The position numbers were made by a program, and so were the translations under genes. Shown here in pieces: positions 54,240 to 62,573 of a DNA stretch of 64,000 nucleotides. Every line of letters begins with the position of its first letter. Position 1 is the first letter of the stretch. This DNA comes from Terriglobia bacterium. GTDB taxonomy: Bacteria; Acidobacteriota; Terriglobia; Acidiferrales; UBA7541. The stretch is taken from NCBI GenBank assembly GCA_020073705.1, contig JAIQES010000012.1, positions 1-64,000 on the forward strand. The letters run 5' to 3'. Below the pieces are notes generated by a model. It had not been told where the DNA came from and did no database searches. It was given only the letters and a program-made list of their open reading frames with translations.

Positions 54240-55478
54240 TTACCGCTTCCTCAAGCGCGTGACAATGTCGTCCACGGCAATGGCTCCGATGGGGTGACCG
54301 GCCTTATCCACCACTGCCAGGCTGTGCAGATTGTACTTGTCGAAAAGCTCAAATACTTCTTTCTCCTGTGCGTCCGGCGCCACCGAGAGCAGCGGCTCCG
54401 CCTTCAACGCTTCCATCCGCTCGTCCGCAGGTGCGAGTAAGAGGCGTCCGACGGCGACGGCGCCGGTGAGTTTTGCGTCGCCGTCGATGAGAAATATGGT
54501 ATCGAGCTGTTCCAGGTCCACATCCTTTTCGTGAATCCATGCGACCACTTCTTCACGTGTCGCCGTTTCGCCCACGTATATGAAATCGGTATTCATCATT
54601 CCGCCGGCGGAGCTTTCTTCAAACTTCAGCAGTTCGCGCACCTCGCGGGCTTCTTCGCCCGGCATTTCGCGCAGGACGTCACGCGAGCTTTCCGGCGTCA
54701 AACCTGCCAGCACATCAGCGGCCTGATCCGGGTCCATTTCTTCCAAAATGTCCGCCGCCTTTTCCGGGTCCAGAGTCTCGACGATTTGCGTGGTCAGCCG
54801 CTTGTCCAGCTCGGCGAGCGCTTCCGCGGCGGTTTCCTCATCGAGCGACGCAACGATCGACTGCCGCTCGACGGGAGACAATTCTTCCATGATGTCTGCC
54901 AGGTCGGCTGGGTGCATCCGCTCCAGTTTCTGATGCGTGATGCGCAGCTTCACGCGGCGGAGCGGATCGGATTCGATCAGGTTGACGAATTCCCAGGGGA
55001 TCAGGCGTGTTGGCAGCTTGGTCGCGAGTCCGCGAATCAGCCCCGGCGAGGCCACGCCGTGGAGCAGGCGTCGCGCCGCACCGGTCAGACCCACATCCAC
55101 CTGCGTAACGCGCAATTCGACGGTCCCGTTGGTTCGGTGCTCGGAAAGGTCAATATCATTGACCCTGACTACTTTCCGGCCGCTGGTGTCGATGATCTGT
55201 TGGTCGAGTAAATCTTTGCGCAGGGCAAGCCAGCCTTCATTCGGACGGTAATGCTCCAGCTCCTTTTCCTCGACGTTCAATTTGAGGACGCCCGGAGCAA
55301 CGAAGGCGAGGTGATCATAGCGTGCGACCAGAGGGAGATACTTCCCGCGCCCGAGCAGCATGCGAGCAACCCGGTTCGGCTGGTCGGCAGGTTCGATAAA
55401 AAGTTCGCTGACGTGACCGACAAAATGGCCGTCACGATCATAGACTTCTCCGCCCAAAAGCTCTGTAGCGTGCAGCAT
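54240..55478 (-). CDS. Soluble PRC-barrel / MgtE-N / CBS protein, candidate metal sensor for the adjacent transporter
   Basis: 412 residues without transmembrane helices. PRC-barrel-like units are at about 1-150 (LLGGEVYDRDGHFVGHVSEL, DTSGRKVVRVNDIDL). An MgtE N-terminal superhelical domain follows at about 185-290 (LERMHPADLADIMEELSPVE, ETLDPEKAADILEEMDPDQA, ADVLAGLTPESSRDVLREMP). A tandem CBS pair closes the protein at about 295-412 (GGMMNTDFIYVGETATREEV, YNLHSLAVVDKAGHPIGAIA). In MgtE channels the N and CBS domains sense cytosolic Mg2+ and gate the pore, but here the pore is absent. AAGGAGG precedes the ATG. Co-transcribed with the Nramp-like gene downstream. Confidence 0.88.
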   Translation of the reverse strand: MLHATELLGGEVYDRDGHFVGHVSELFIEPADQPNRVARMLLGRGKYLPLVARYDHLAFVAPGVLKLNVEEKELEHYRPNEGWLALRKDLLDQQIIDTSGRKVVRVNDIDLSEHRTNGTVELRVTQVDVGLTGAARRLLHGVASPGLIRGLATKLPTRLIPWEFVNLIESDPLRRVKLRITHQKLERMHPADLADIMEELSPVERQSIVASLDEETAAEALAELDKRLTTQIVETLDPEKAADILEEMDPDQAADVLAGLTPESSRDVLREMPGEEAREVRELLKFEESSAGGMMNTDFIYVGETATREEVVAWIHEKDVDLEQLDTIFLIDGDAKLTGAVAVGRLLLAPADERMEALKAEPLLSVAPDAQEKEVFELFDKYNLHSLAVVDKAGHPIGAIAVDDIVTRLRKR

Positions 55479-55904
55479 ATCGCCTCCTTTCTTCGCGCCG
55501 CGTGCCAGGTCCGGGATGCGGCCATTCGGCTTATTATCATAAACTTATAAGCAGCGCATGATTCTGAAACCGATCCGATAGCCTGTGGGCCTCATCGCCG
55601 GCCGAATCAAGTGGTTTCCTGTGGCGCGGATTCGGAAAACAAAAGACCCGCGACCAGGGGTGTAGCCCGGCCGCGGGTGGTTGCGGTTTCCTCGCTCTAC
55701 CCGAGGCGCGTGCGGCACCGTTTCAAAACACGACGCATTGGCATCCCGGCAGCCCTTGACTGTGCCAGACGAGGACAGAGCGCCGCTACGTCCTTGCTAC
55801 TCGGAAAGGGTTCTTGCGCTGCTGATTCGCTCATTTCCGGACGAAAAAACTCCAACACAGTTAGGTAAACGGAGTTGAGATTTTTGTCAAGGAAAGAGTG
55901 CGTG
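55479..55904. other. Regulatory/intergenic region upstream of the PRC-MgtE_N-CBS gene
   Basis: About 425 bp between two reverse-strand genes. It contains an intrinsic terminator (see 55636-55679), a repeat-like block at 55738-55795 sharing GCATCCCGGCA and GGACAGAGCG with the gap at 50.6 kb, and an AT-rich stretch read on the reverse strand as CTTATAAGTTTATGATAATA near 55528-55552, a possible promoter. No gene is recognised, and I do not recognise a known metal riboswitch class. Confidence 0.4.
55636..55679 (-). terminator. Intrinsic terminator upstream of the metal-transport operon
   Basis: On the reverse strand ACCCGCGGCC pairs with GGTCGCGGGT (one G-T wobble), enclosing a small GGG/CCC inner helix, and is followed by CTTTTGTTTT. 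It lies 225 nt past the CYTH gene stop and about 160 nt before the PRC-MgtE_N-CBS start. It may therefore end the CYTH transcript or act as a leader attenuator for the metal genes. Confidence 0.65.
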
Positions 55905-56573
55905 CTAACGCAATTTTTTTGTTGGCATAAAGAGCATATCAGCGGGTTTGTGTCCGCGGAGCCGGCAGCTGGCAATGTAGAGAGCCCCGTAGGTCTTAGT
56001 AATGTAGTCCGCCCGGGTGTATCCGAAAAGTTTGGCAGCGCGATCAATGGCCGACGGGGCGCCTTCCAGTTCGAGGAACGCGCCGATGGGAGTCTCATCG
56101 AACTCAATCTTCAGGCCGCGGATGCCTGGTAGAGTGTATGTGGTCCTGAATTTTTCGTAACGGAACACTGGCCGCAGTCCCAGAGCAATCAGGATGAGCC
56201 GCATCTGTTCCCCGCGAGCGACGGCGACTTCGATTTCTTCTCTTATCTTATATCGTCCCGCCTTCCTCAGTTTGCCGAGCGTGGTCCGCGCGCCGCGCAA
56301 CGATTGAGACGAGCCCTTGTAGGTCAGCGTGGACTTGACGGCCCCCAGACGATCCTTCCCGCCACCGTGCGAATTTGGCCGCTCGATTCGGATTCGAATG
56401 AGCTGGCGGCGCCGGGCCAGGTCCTTCTTCGGGGTGTCATAGAGCGTGTCAGATTCGTAGGTGCGTGGGCAAGACTCCCGGGCTTGGAGCTGCTTCAGGC
56501 AACGCCGCAATGCGGCGACATCCGCGACGCGTAGCTTAATCTCGACTTCCTGATTGGAACTGCTTGCTGGCAT
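55905..56573 (-). CDS. CYTH-domain protein (CyaB/thiamine-triphosphatase-like)
   Basis: 222-residue triphosphate-tunnel metalloenzyme. The signature ExExK is at Glu9-Glu11-Lys13 (QEVEIKLRVAD). Basic and acidic strand residues of the tunnel follow: RRRQLIRIRIERPN, KSTLTYKGSS, KIREEIEVAVARGEQMRLIL, FRYEKFRTTYTL and LKIEFDETPIGAFLELEGAP. Members hydrolyse inorganic or organic triphosphates, and some are class IV adenylate cyclases. The substrate cannot be predicted. The last 25 residues are basic. It is divergent from mutS. Confidence 0.9.
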   Translation of the reverse strand: MPASSSNQEVEIKLRVADVAALRRCLKQLQARESCPRTYESDTLYDTPKKDLARRRQLIRIRIERPNSHGGGKDRLGAVKSTLTYKGSSQSLRGARTTLGKLRKAGRYKIREEIEVAVARGEQMRLILIALGLRPVFRYEKFRTTYTLPGIRGLKIEFDETPIGAFLELEGAPSAIDRAAKLFGYTRADYITKTYGALYIASCRLRGHKPADMLFMPTKKLR

Positions 56574-56696
56574 GATGGGACAGTATACGTCAGTCGAGCC
56601 TGACCTACGGGCAATCGTCTCGACAGAAGTGAACGCGGCAGGGTATAAACTTTCTGTAGCCGCCCGGCAGTTTCACTTCCGGCGCTCCACGAACAC

Positions 56697-59396
56697 ATGA
56701 CTGAACCAGCCACGCCGCTGATGCGGCAATATCACGCCATCAAAACGCGCTACCCGCATGTGCTGGTGCTTTTCCGGCTGGGAGATTTCTACGAACTCTT
56801 CTATGAAGACGCGATCGCCGCGTCGCGCGAATTGCAAATTACCCTAACCTCCAGAAATCGGGAGCGAGGCGAGCCCGTGCCAATGTGCGGCGTTCCTTAC
56901 CACGCCGCGGAGGGCTATATCGCGCGGCTGCTGCGCGCCGGATACAAGATCGCAGTCTGCGACCAGATGGAACAGCCGGGACCCGGGAAGAAGCTGGTGC
57001 GGCGCGAAGTGGTGCGCGTGATTACTCCGGGCACGGCAACCAGCCTCAATCTCCTCGAGCCGAAGGAAAACAATTACCTTGCCGCGCTGGCTCGCTCCGC
57101 GGCGGGAACGCCTGTTGGCCTCGCCTACGCGGACGTCACGACCGGCGAGTTCCTGGTGACGGAGTTCTCCGGCGCTGACGCCGACGAGAAATTGCGCGAT
57201 GAGCTGCACCGGCTGAAGCCGCGCGAGATACTTCTCCCCCGTCAGGCCGGGTTGTTTGCGACATCGCCCGGCGAGACCAACGGCTCCGGCCAGGGCCACG
57301 GCGCACGATTGGAATTGCGTGACGGCGTCGAAACGCGCATAGAAGAATGGGTTTTCCGCACCGACTATGCCGAGCGGATGCTACGCGAACAATTCGGCGT
57401 CGCGAGCCTTGACGGGTTCGGCCTTGCCGGTCATCCGCAAGCGGTGTCTGCAGCCGGCGCCATGGTGCATTATCTACGCGAAACTTCGGGCAAGGGTCCC
57501 GAGAACGCCGGCCATCTGGAGGCGGCGCTGGGCCACCTGGATCGCGTGCGGTATTACGAGCAGGCGGACGCCCTGGTGCTCGACACGGTAACGGTGCGAA
57601 ACCTGGAGCTAGTGGCGCCCATTTTCGCGGAGGATGCCGGACGCGGCGGAGCGCTGACGCTGCTGGCGGCACTGGACGAAACCGCAACAGGCATGGGGGC
57701 GCGCCTGTTGCGGCAGTGGATCCTGCGGCCACAAGTGAATCGCGATGAAATCGAGGCGCGCCTCGACGCCGTAGCTGAATTGAAATCGCACACGGTCCTG
57801 CGCGAAGAAATCCGGCACGACCTTGCCGGCGTGCAGGATTTGGAGCGCCTCGCCGGCCGCGTTACGCTGGGCGTGGCGTCGCCGCGCGATCTCATCGGCC
57901 TGCGGCAGTCGCTCGCGCGCATTCCTCTGCTGCGCAAATACCTGGCGAATTGCATCTCCGGACGGCTGGCGGCGTTGCACGCGCAAATGGATGAGCTATC
58001 CGACGTGCGTAAGCAGATCGAATCCGTGCTGGCGGACGATCCGCCCGCACTCGCGTCGGACCCAGGTGTGATCCGCCCCGGCTGCAACGCGGAATTGGAC
58101 CAACTGCGCGACCTCTCGCAACACAGCAAGCAGATCATCGCCCAGATGGAAGAGCGCGAGCGCAAGCGCACGGGGATTGCTTCGCTGAAGATCCGCTTCA
58201 ACCAGGTTTTCGGCTATTACATCGAGGTTACCAAGCCAAACCTGCATCTGGTGCCGAACGATTTTGAGCGCAAGCAGACGCTGGTGAACGCGGAACGCTA
58301 TACCGCTCCGGAGTTGAAGGAGTATGAACGGAAAGTGTTGGACGCCGACGAGCGAATCGCGGAGATCGAGCGGCGGTTGTTCGGCGAATTGCGGGCGTGG
58401 ATCGGGGAACAGGCCGCGCGCCTTCGCCGCACCGCATCAGCGGTGGCGCAGCTCGACGGACTGGGAAATTTCGCGAGCCTCGCCGCGTCGCGGAACTACA
58501 CGCGGCCGGAGTTTAGCGACGACGGCCAACTCATGATCCTTGCGGGCCGTCATCCGGTCATCGAACAATTGCTCGAGCAAAAGGGCGAGCGGTTTGTGCC
58601 CAATGACCTCTACCTCGACGACACCACGCAGCAGATTTTGCTGATCACGGGGCCGAACATGGGCGGGAAGTCCACCTACCTGCGGCAAGCCGCGCTGATT
58701 GTGCTGATGGCCCAGATGGGGTCTTTCGTCCCCGCAAGCCAGGCCCGGCTCCCGATGACCGACCGGATTTTTACACGCATCGGCGCAGCCGATAACCTGG
58801 CGCGCGGGCGCTCGACCTTCCTGGTCGAAATGACCGAAGTCGCCGCCATCTTGAACACGGCCACGCCGTCAAGCCTGGTTCTGCTCGACGAGGTGGGGAG
58901 AGGCACGGCGACGTTCGACGGGCTTTCGATCGCGTGGGCCGTGGTGGAGCATCTTTCCAGCGAAACCAAGTCGCGCACGCTGTTTGCGACCCATTACCAC
59001 GAATTGACCGAACTCGCGGACCTGCTGCCGGGCGTCAAGAATGTGCACGTGTCAGCCCGGGAGACCTCGACTGGAATCGTCTTCCTGAAACGCGTTGAAA
59101 CCGGAAGCGCGGACAAAAGCTACGGCATCGAAGTCGCGCGAATGGCCGGGCTTCCCCCAGCGGTGATTGCGCGGGCTCGCGAAATATTGGCGCGGCACGA
59201 ACAGGCCGAGCACCAGTTGAGTGAAAAGCTGACCCCGGGAACCATTGTCGCGGGTGAACCAACGCCAGAACAACAGGCGCTGTTCACTCCGCTCGACCGC
59301 CGCGTGCTCGAAGCCCTGCGCGGGGCTGATCTGGACAATCTGAAACCGATTGAAGCGCTCAATCTGCTGGCGGAGCTGAAGAAACAGATTCTATGA
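56697..59396 (+). CDS. mutS: DNA mismatch repair protein MutS
   Basis: Mismatch-recognition ATPase of 899 residues. Domain I has the mismatch-stacking Phe-x-Glu at Phe31-Glu33 (FRLGDFYELFYEDA). The connector, core and clamp follow (FGYYIEVTKPNLHLVPNDFE, RKQTLVNAERYTAPELKEYE). The ATPase has Walker A ITGPNMGGKSTYLRQAAL near residue 655, FTRIGAADNLARGRSTFLVE, Walker B SLVLLDEVGRGTATFDGLSI and ATHYHELTELADLLPGVKN. The C-terminal helix-turn-helix dimerisation region is present. The stop overlaps the anmK start (ATGA). No mutL is in the window. Confidence 0.97.
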   Translation: MTEPATPLMRQYHAIKTRYPHVLVLFRLGDFYELFYEDAIAASRELQITLTSRNRERGEPVPMCGVPYHAAEGYIARLLRAGYKIAVCDQMEQPGPGKKLVRREVVRVITPGTATSLNLLEPKENNYLAALARSAAGTPVGLAYADVTTGEFLVTEFSGADADEKLRDELHRLKPREILLPRQAGLFATSPGETNGSGQGHGARLELRDGVETRIEEWVFRTDYAERMLREQFGVASLDGFGLAGHPQAVSAAGAMVHYLRETSGKGPENAGHLEAALGHLDRVRYYEQADALVLDTVTVRNLELVAPIFAEDAGRGGALTLLAALDETATGMGARLLRQWILRPQVNRDEIEARLDAVAELKSHTVLREEIRHDLAGVQDLERLAGRVTLGVASPRDLIGLRQSLARIPLLRKYLANCISGRLAALHAQMDELSDVRKQIESVLADDPPALASDPGVIRPGCNAELDQLRDLSQHSKQIIAQMEERERKRTGIASLKIRFNQVFGYYIEVTKPNLHLVPNDFERKQTLVNAERYTAPELKEYERKVLDADERIAEIERRLFGELRAWIGEQAARLRRTASAVAQLDGLGNFASLAASRNYTRPEFSDDGQLMILAGRHPVIEQLLEQKGERFVPNDLYLDDTTQQILLITGPNMGGKSTYLRQAALIVLMAQMGSFVPASQARLPMTDRIFTRIGAADNLARGRSTFLVEMTEVAAILNTATPSSLVLLDEVGRGTATFDGLSIAWAVVEHLSSETKSRTLFATHYHELTELADLLPGVKNVHVSARETSTGIVFLKRVETGSADKSYGIEVARMAGLPPAVIARAREILARHEQAEHQLSEKLTPGTIVAGEPTPEQQALFTPLDRRVLEALRGADLDNLKPIEALNLLAELKKQIL

Positions 59397-60565
59397 AACA
59401 TTCCCGAATAGGCGGAAAGTTGGCGCTCGGGATCATGTCCGGAACGTCGGCGGACGGAATCGACGTGGCTCTGGTTCGAATCTCAGATCGAGCCGCCAGT
59501 CTCGAGAATTTTGCCGCCTTCCCCTTCCCTGCACGCATTCGCGAAACCATTCTGCGGCTGGGCGAGGGCCGGGCGACGACGACGGCCGAACTCAGCCAAA
59601 TCAATTTTCTTCTAGGTGAGGAATTTGCCGGCGCAGCGCTGGCGGCCTGCCGAAAATTTCGCATACGTCCCTCGCAGATCGCCTTGATCGGCTCCCACGG
59701 GCAGACGGTGTTTCATCAGGGGGCGCCGGCGTGGTTCTGCGGACGGCGTGCGGCTTCCACACTACAGATCGGCGAGCCTTCGGTAATCGCGGCGCGCACA
59801 GGGATCACCACCGTTGGCGATTTCCGTCCGGCGGACATGGCGGCGGGCGGACAAGGCGCGCCGCTGGTGCCGTTTGTCGATTACCTGCTCTATCGCAATG
59901 CGCGTGTGGGACGGGCAGCGCTCAATATCGGCGGGATTGCGAATGTAACCGTGATTCCCCGGTCTGCGAAAATTAAGGATGTCTTCGCCTTCGATACCGG
60001 CCCCGGAAACATGGTTATCGATGCGCTGGTGCGGCACTTCACGCACGGGCGGAAATCATTTGACCGGAATGGGGAAATGGCCGCGCGCGGCAAGCTGTTG
60101 CCGCGCCTGCTCGACCAATTGCTGTGTGACAAGTATTTTCTCAAACCACCTCCGAAAACGGCAGGACGCGAACAATACGGCGAGAATTACCTGCGGCGCG
60201 TGCTGGCGCATCGCGAAGCGCGCCGCGCGCGGCCCCAGGACGTGATACGCACCGCGACGATCCTGACTGCGCTCTCGATTGTCGATGCATTTCATCGCTA
60301 TGTTCTGCCGAGGACGAAGGTTGGGGAGACGATCATTTCAGGCGGCGGCACGCACAATCCCGTGCTTGTCGCCCAACTGGAGGCGAGCTTGCCGGGCATT
60401 CTCCTCCGAACATCCGGCGAACTCGGCGTGCCGCAAGACGCCAAGGAAGCGTTTGCATTTGCATTGCTCGCTTGGGAGACGCTGCACCGGCGTCCAGCGA
60501 ATGTGCCCGGTGCAACGGGGGCGAAGAAGGCGGCCGTGCTGGGCAAGGTGTGTTATGCAGAGTAA
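59393..60565 (+). CDS. anmK: Anhydro-N-acetylmuramic acid kinase
   Basis: Peptidoglycan-recycling kinase that opens and phosphorylates 1,6-anhydro-MurNAc. The 390 residues begin with the ATPase loop LALGIMSGTSADGIDVALVR. ALIGSHGQTVFHQ, LQIGEPSVIAARTGITTVGD, FRPADMAAGGQGAPLVPFVD, LNIGGIANVTVIP and FDTGPGNMVIDALVRHFTHG follow, and near the C-terminus ETIISGGGTHNPVLV. It is translationally coupled to mutS and overlaps the following solute-binding-protein gene by 11 bp. That fits uptake and reuse of wall or peptide fragments (inference). Confidence 0.96.
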   Translation: MKHSRIGGKLALGIMSGTSADGIDVALVRISDRAASLENFAAFPFPARIRETILRLGEGRATTTAELSQINFLLGEEFAGAALAACRKFRIRPSQIALIGSHGQTVFHQGAPAWFCGRRAASTLQIGEPSVIAARTGITTVGDFRPADMAAGGQGAPLVPFVDYLLYRNARVGRAALNIGGIANVTVIPRSAKIKDVFAFDTGPGNMVIDALVRHFTHGRKSFDRNGEMAARGKLLPRLLDQLLCDKYFLKPPPKTAGREQYGENYLRRVLAHREARRARPQDVIRTATILTALSIVDAFHRYVLPRTKVGETIISGGGTHNPVLVAQLEASLPGILLRTSGELGVPQDAKEAFAFALLAWETLHRRPANVPGATGAKKAAVLGKVCYAE

Positions 60566-62219
60566 GGAAGGCGGTAAAAGATGTGCAGGAGGTAAAGGAC
60601 GTAGAGGAAGTAAAGGAAGTGAAGGAAGTGGAGGATCAAGACAACCACCCAACTGCACCGCGTTGCGGCGTGGTTTCTCCTTCACTTCCTTTGCTTCCTC
60701 AATTTCCTTGACCTCCCTTCTCCTTGTCCTCGCACTGTCTTCCTGCAGCCATTCCGTCCATACCGAACCTGGTGTCGTCAATTTTCTGATCGAAACGATG
60801 CCCACAAATCTGGACCCGCGGATCGGCACCGATGCCCAATCGCAGCGTCTGGACAGCCTGATCTTCAGCAGCCTGGTCGAACTCGACGCGCAGAGGAACG
60901 TGCACGGCGATCTGGCCGACAAATGGGAGATGCCGGACCCGCTCACGTATGTGTTTCACCTGCGGCCCGGCGTGAAGTTCCACGACGGCCGCCCGCTCAC
61001 CTCGGCGGACGTGAAGTACACATTTGACTCCATCCTCGACGGTACCGTGTCGTCGCCCAAGCGCGGATCCTACCTCGTCATACAGGCCATCGAGACACAG
61101 GATCCAGCGACGGTCATTTTTCATCTGAAAGAGCCCTATGCAGGATTCCTATGGAACATCGCGCGGCCGGCCATTGGGATCGTTCCGGCGGGGGCCGGGG
61201 CAGACTTTGCGAGTCAGCTCGTTGGGACGGGCCCATTCCGGTTCGTCAGTGCGCAACAGGACGACAACGTAGTGCTCGAACGGAATACGGCTTATTTTGG
61301 GGCTGCACCAAAGATTTCCCGTGTGCGATTCCGAGTCGTGCCCGAAGCTATCGTGCGCGCGCTCGAACTGCGCAAGGGAACAGCCGACCTCGAGATGAAC
61401 TCCCTCGCGCCGGACATGATTCCGGTTCTTCGCAAACAACCGGCGATCGAAGTGACCGAGCAGCCCGGAACGAATTACGCTTACATTGCGTTCAACCTCG
61501 ATGACCCGGTGCTGGCCAGGCGAGAGGTGCGCCAAGCGTTGGCGTGGGCAACCGACCGGGAAGAGATCATCCGCTACCTGCTACGAGGGCAGGCGCGTCT
61601 GGCGGATGGTCCGCTGCCAACAAACAGTTGGGCGTATGAACCTGGCGTTATGCACTACGGCTACGACCCGCAACAGGCCGAAAGACTGCTGGATGCGGCA
61701 GGATTCCCACGGCGACCTTCAGACGGCGGATTGCGCATGAAACTCACGCTCAAGACTTCGACTGAGGAATTGTCACGTCTGCTGGGCTCTGTTCTGCAGG
61801 AACAATGGCGCAAGGCCGGGGTGGATCTCGAGGTGCGACCGCTTGAGTTCGCGACGCTGTATTCGGACGTCACGCGGGGAAGTTTCGAACTCTACACGCT
61901 GCGATGGGTGGGTGCCAACAACGATCCCGACTTCTTCGAATATATTTTCAGCTCAAAAAAAATGCCTCCCGCCGGGGCTAATCGCGGTCACTACCACAAT
62001 GCGGCGCTCGATGCGCTGCTCGACCAGGGGCGCGTCGAAAGCGACCAGGAGAAGCGGCGCAAACTGTTCAGCGAGGTCCAGAAAATCGTCGCGCAGGACT
62101 TGCCGTACCTGAGCCTCTGGTTCACGGACAACATCAGCGTCCACCGGAAAAGAATCAGCAATGTGCAGCTCACGCCCTCCGGAGATTACGATTTCCTACG
62201 CAACATCGAAGCACAGTAA
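60555..62219 (+). CDS. ABC transporter solute-binding lipoprotein (peptide/nickel type, SBP_bac_5)
   Basis: 554-residue family 5 binding protein. ATG 60555 has AAGG upstream and sits inside the anmK end. The export signal has an unusual 36-residue Gly/Ser/Lys/Arg-rich n-region made by a 9-bp tandem repeat, then SSISLTSLLLVLALSSCSHS with a lipobox (LSSC). The mature protein has the family pattern: NFLIETMPTNLDPRIGTDAQ, LADKWEMPDPLTYVFHLRPG, VKFHDGRPLTSADVKYTFDS, VGTGPFRFVSAQQDDNVVLE and ALAWATDREEIIRYLLRGQA. Near the C-terminus are SLWFTDNISVHRKRISNVQL. No permease or ATPase genes follow. The ligand is unknown, and peptides or muropeptides are plausible next to anmK. Confidence 0.92.
   Translation: MQSKEGGKRCAGGKGRRGSKGSEGSGGSRQPPNCTALRRGFSFTSFASSISLTSLLLVLALSSCSHSVHTEPGVVNFLIETMPTNLDPRIGTDAQSQRLDSLIFSSLVELDAQRNVHGDLADKWEMPDPLTYVFHLRPGVKFHDGRPLTSADVKYTFDSILDGTVSSPKRGSYLVIQAIETQDPATVIFHLKEPYAGFLWNIARPAIGIVPAGAGADFASQLVGTGPFRFVSAQQDDNVVLERNTAYFGAAPKISRVRFRVVPEAIVRALELRKGTADLEMNSLAPDMIPVLRKQPAIEVTEQPGTNYAYIAFNLDDPVLARREVRQALAWATDREEIIRYLLRGQARLADGPLPTNSWAYEPGVMHYGYDPQQAERLLDAAGFPRRPSDGGLRMKLTLKTSTEELSRLLGSVLQEQWRKAGVDLEVRPLEFATLYSDVTRGSFELYTLRWVGANNDPDFFEYIFSSKKMPPAGANRGHYHNAALDALLDQGRVESDQEKRRKLFSEVQKIVAQDLPYLSLWFTDNISVHRKRISNVQLTPSGDYDFLRNIEAQ
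60583..60636 (+). repeat. Six tandem 9-bp units, consensus GTRRAGGAR
   Basis: Units in order: GTGCAGGAG, GTAAAGGAC, GTAGAGGAA, GTAAAGGAA, GTGAAGGAA, GTGGAGGAT. They are pure-strand purine-rich and fall within the signal-peptide n-region of the solute-binding lipoprotein. There they encode Gly-Lys/Arg/Ser-Gly-type residues. A slippage-prone microsatellite. Confidence 0.85.
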
Positions 62220-62347
62220 GGCAGGCAATGAGTCGTCGGTGGCATTTGCTCTTCGGGCTTGACGAGACACCGTACCCTGCAAAATTCCGGCACTCACATT
62301 TTTGCACCGCACCTGCCTAGCTTCCAGGGGGCCTTTGGGTATATATA

Positions 62348-62363
62348 CTTGTCGCGCGACAAG
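62348..62363 (+). promoter_or_regulatory. Perfect 16-bp palindrome overlapping the dodecin ribosome-binding site
   Basis: CTTGTCGCGCGACAAG is a perfect inverted repeat. Its last three bases are the first bases of the AAGGAGG ribosome-binding site of dodecin, and TATATA lies just upstream (62341 region). It could be an operator overlapping the promoter, or a 6-bp RNA stem with a GCGC loop that hides part of the ribosome-binding site. Confidence 0.55.
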
Positions 62364-62372
62364 GAGGCAGCC

Positions 62373-62573
62373 ATGCCACAGAAAGTCATCGAGATCGTCG
62401 GTACCTCGAAGGAAAGCTTCGCCAAGGCCGCGGAGAATGCGGTGGCCGAAGCCGCCAAGACTGTCCACGGTCTGAAGTGGGCGCGCGTCGCGGAAATGGA
62501 AATGCAGCTTGACGACAAGAAGATCATCGAGTACCGGGCGACCACGCGCATCTATTTCGACGTAAAGCGGTAG
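62373..62573 (+). CDS. Dodecin (flavin-binding small protein)
   Basis: 66-residue protein forming hollow dodecamers that store or sequester flavins. ATG 62373 follows AAGGAGG. The sequence is typical: QKVIEIVGTSKESFAKAAEN, AVAEAAKTVHGLKWARVAEM, then MQLDDKKIIEYRATTRIYFD. The conserved Trp (residue 36 region, LKWARV) that stacks on the flavin and the Gln (EMQLDD) are both present. The frame is open upstream but not coding. The gene stands alone between the solute-binding-protein gene and a degenerate copy of that gene's 3' end. Confidence 0.95.
   Translation: MPQKVIEIVGTSKESFAKAAENAVAEAAKTVHGLKWARVAEMEMQLDDKKIIEYRATTRIYFDVKR

Noticed and set aside
60279-60554. Upstream extension of the solute-binding-protein frame into anmK
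   Set aside because: It would place about 90 Arg-rich residues before the signal peptide and lies wholly within anmK codons. ATG 60555 is the sensible start.
60583-60636. Possible CRISPR-like array
   Set aside because: Nine-base units directly abut without spacers, so this is a simple tandem repeat.
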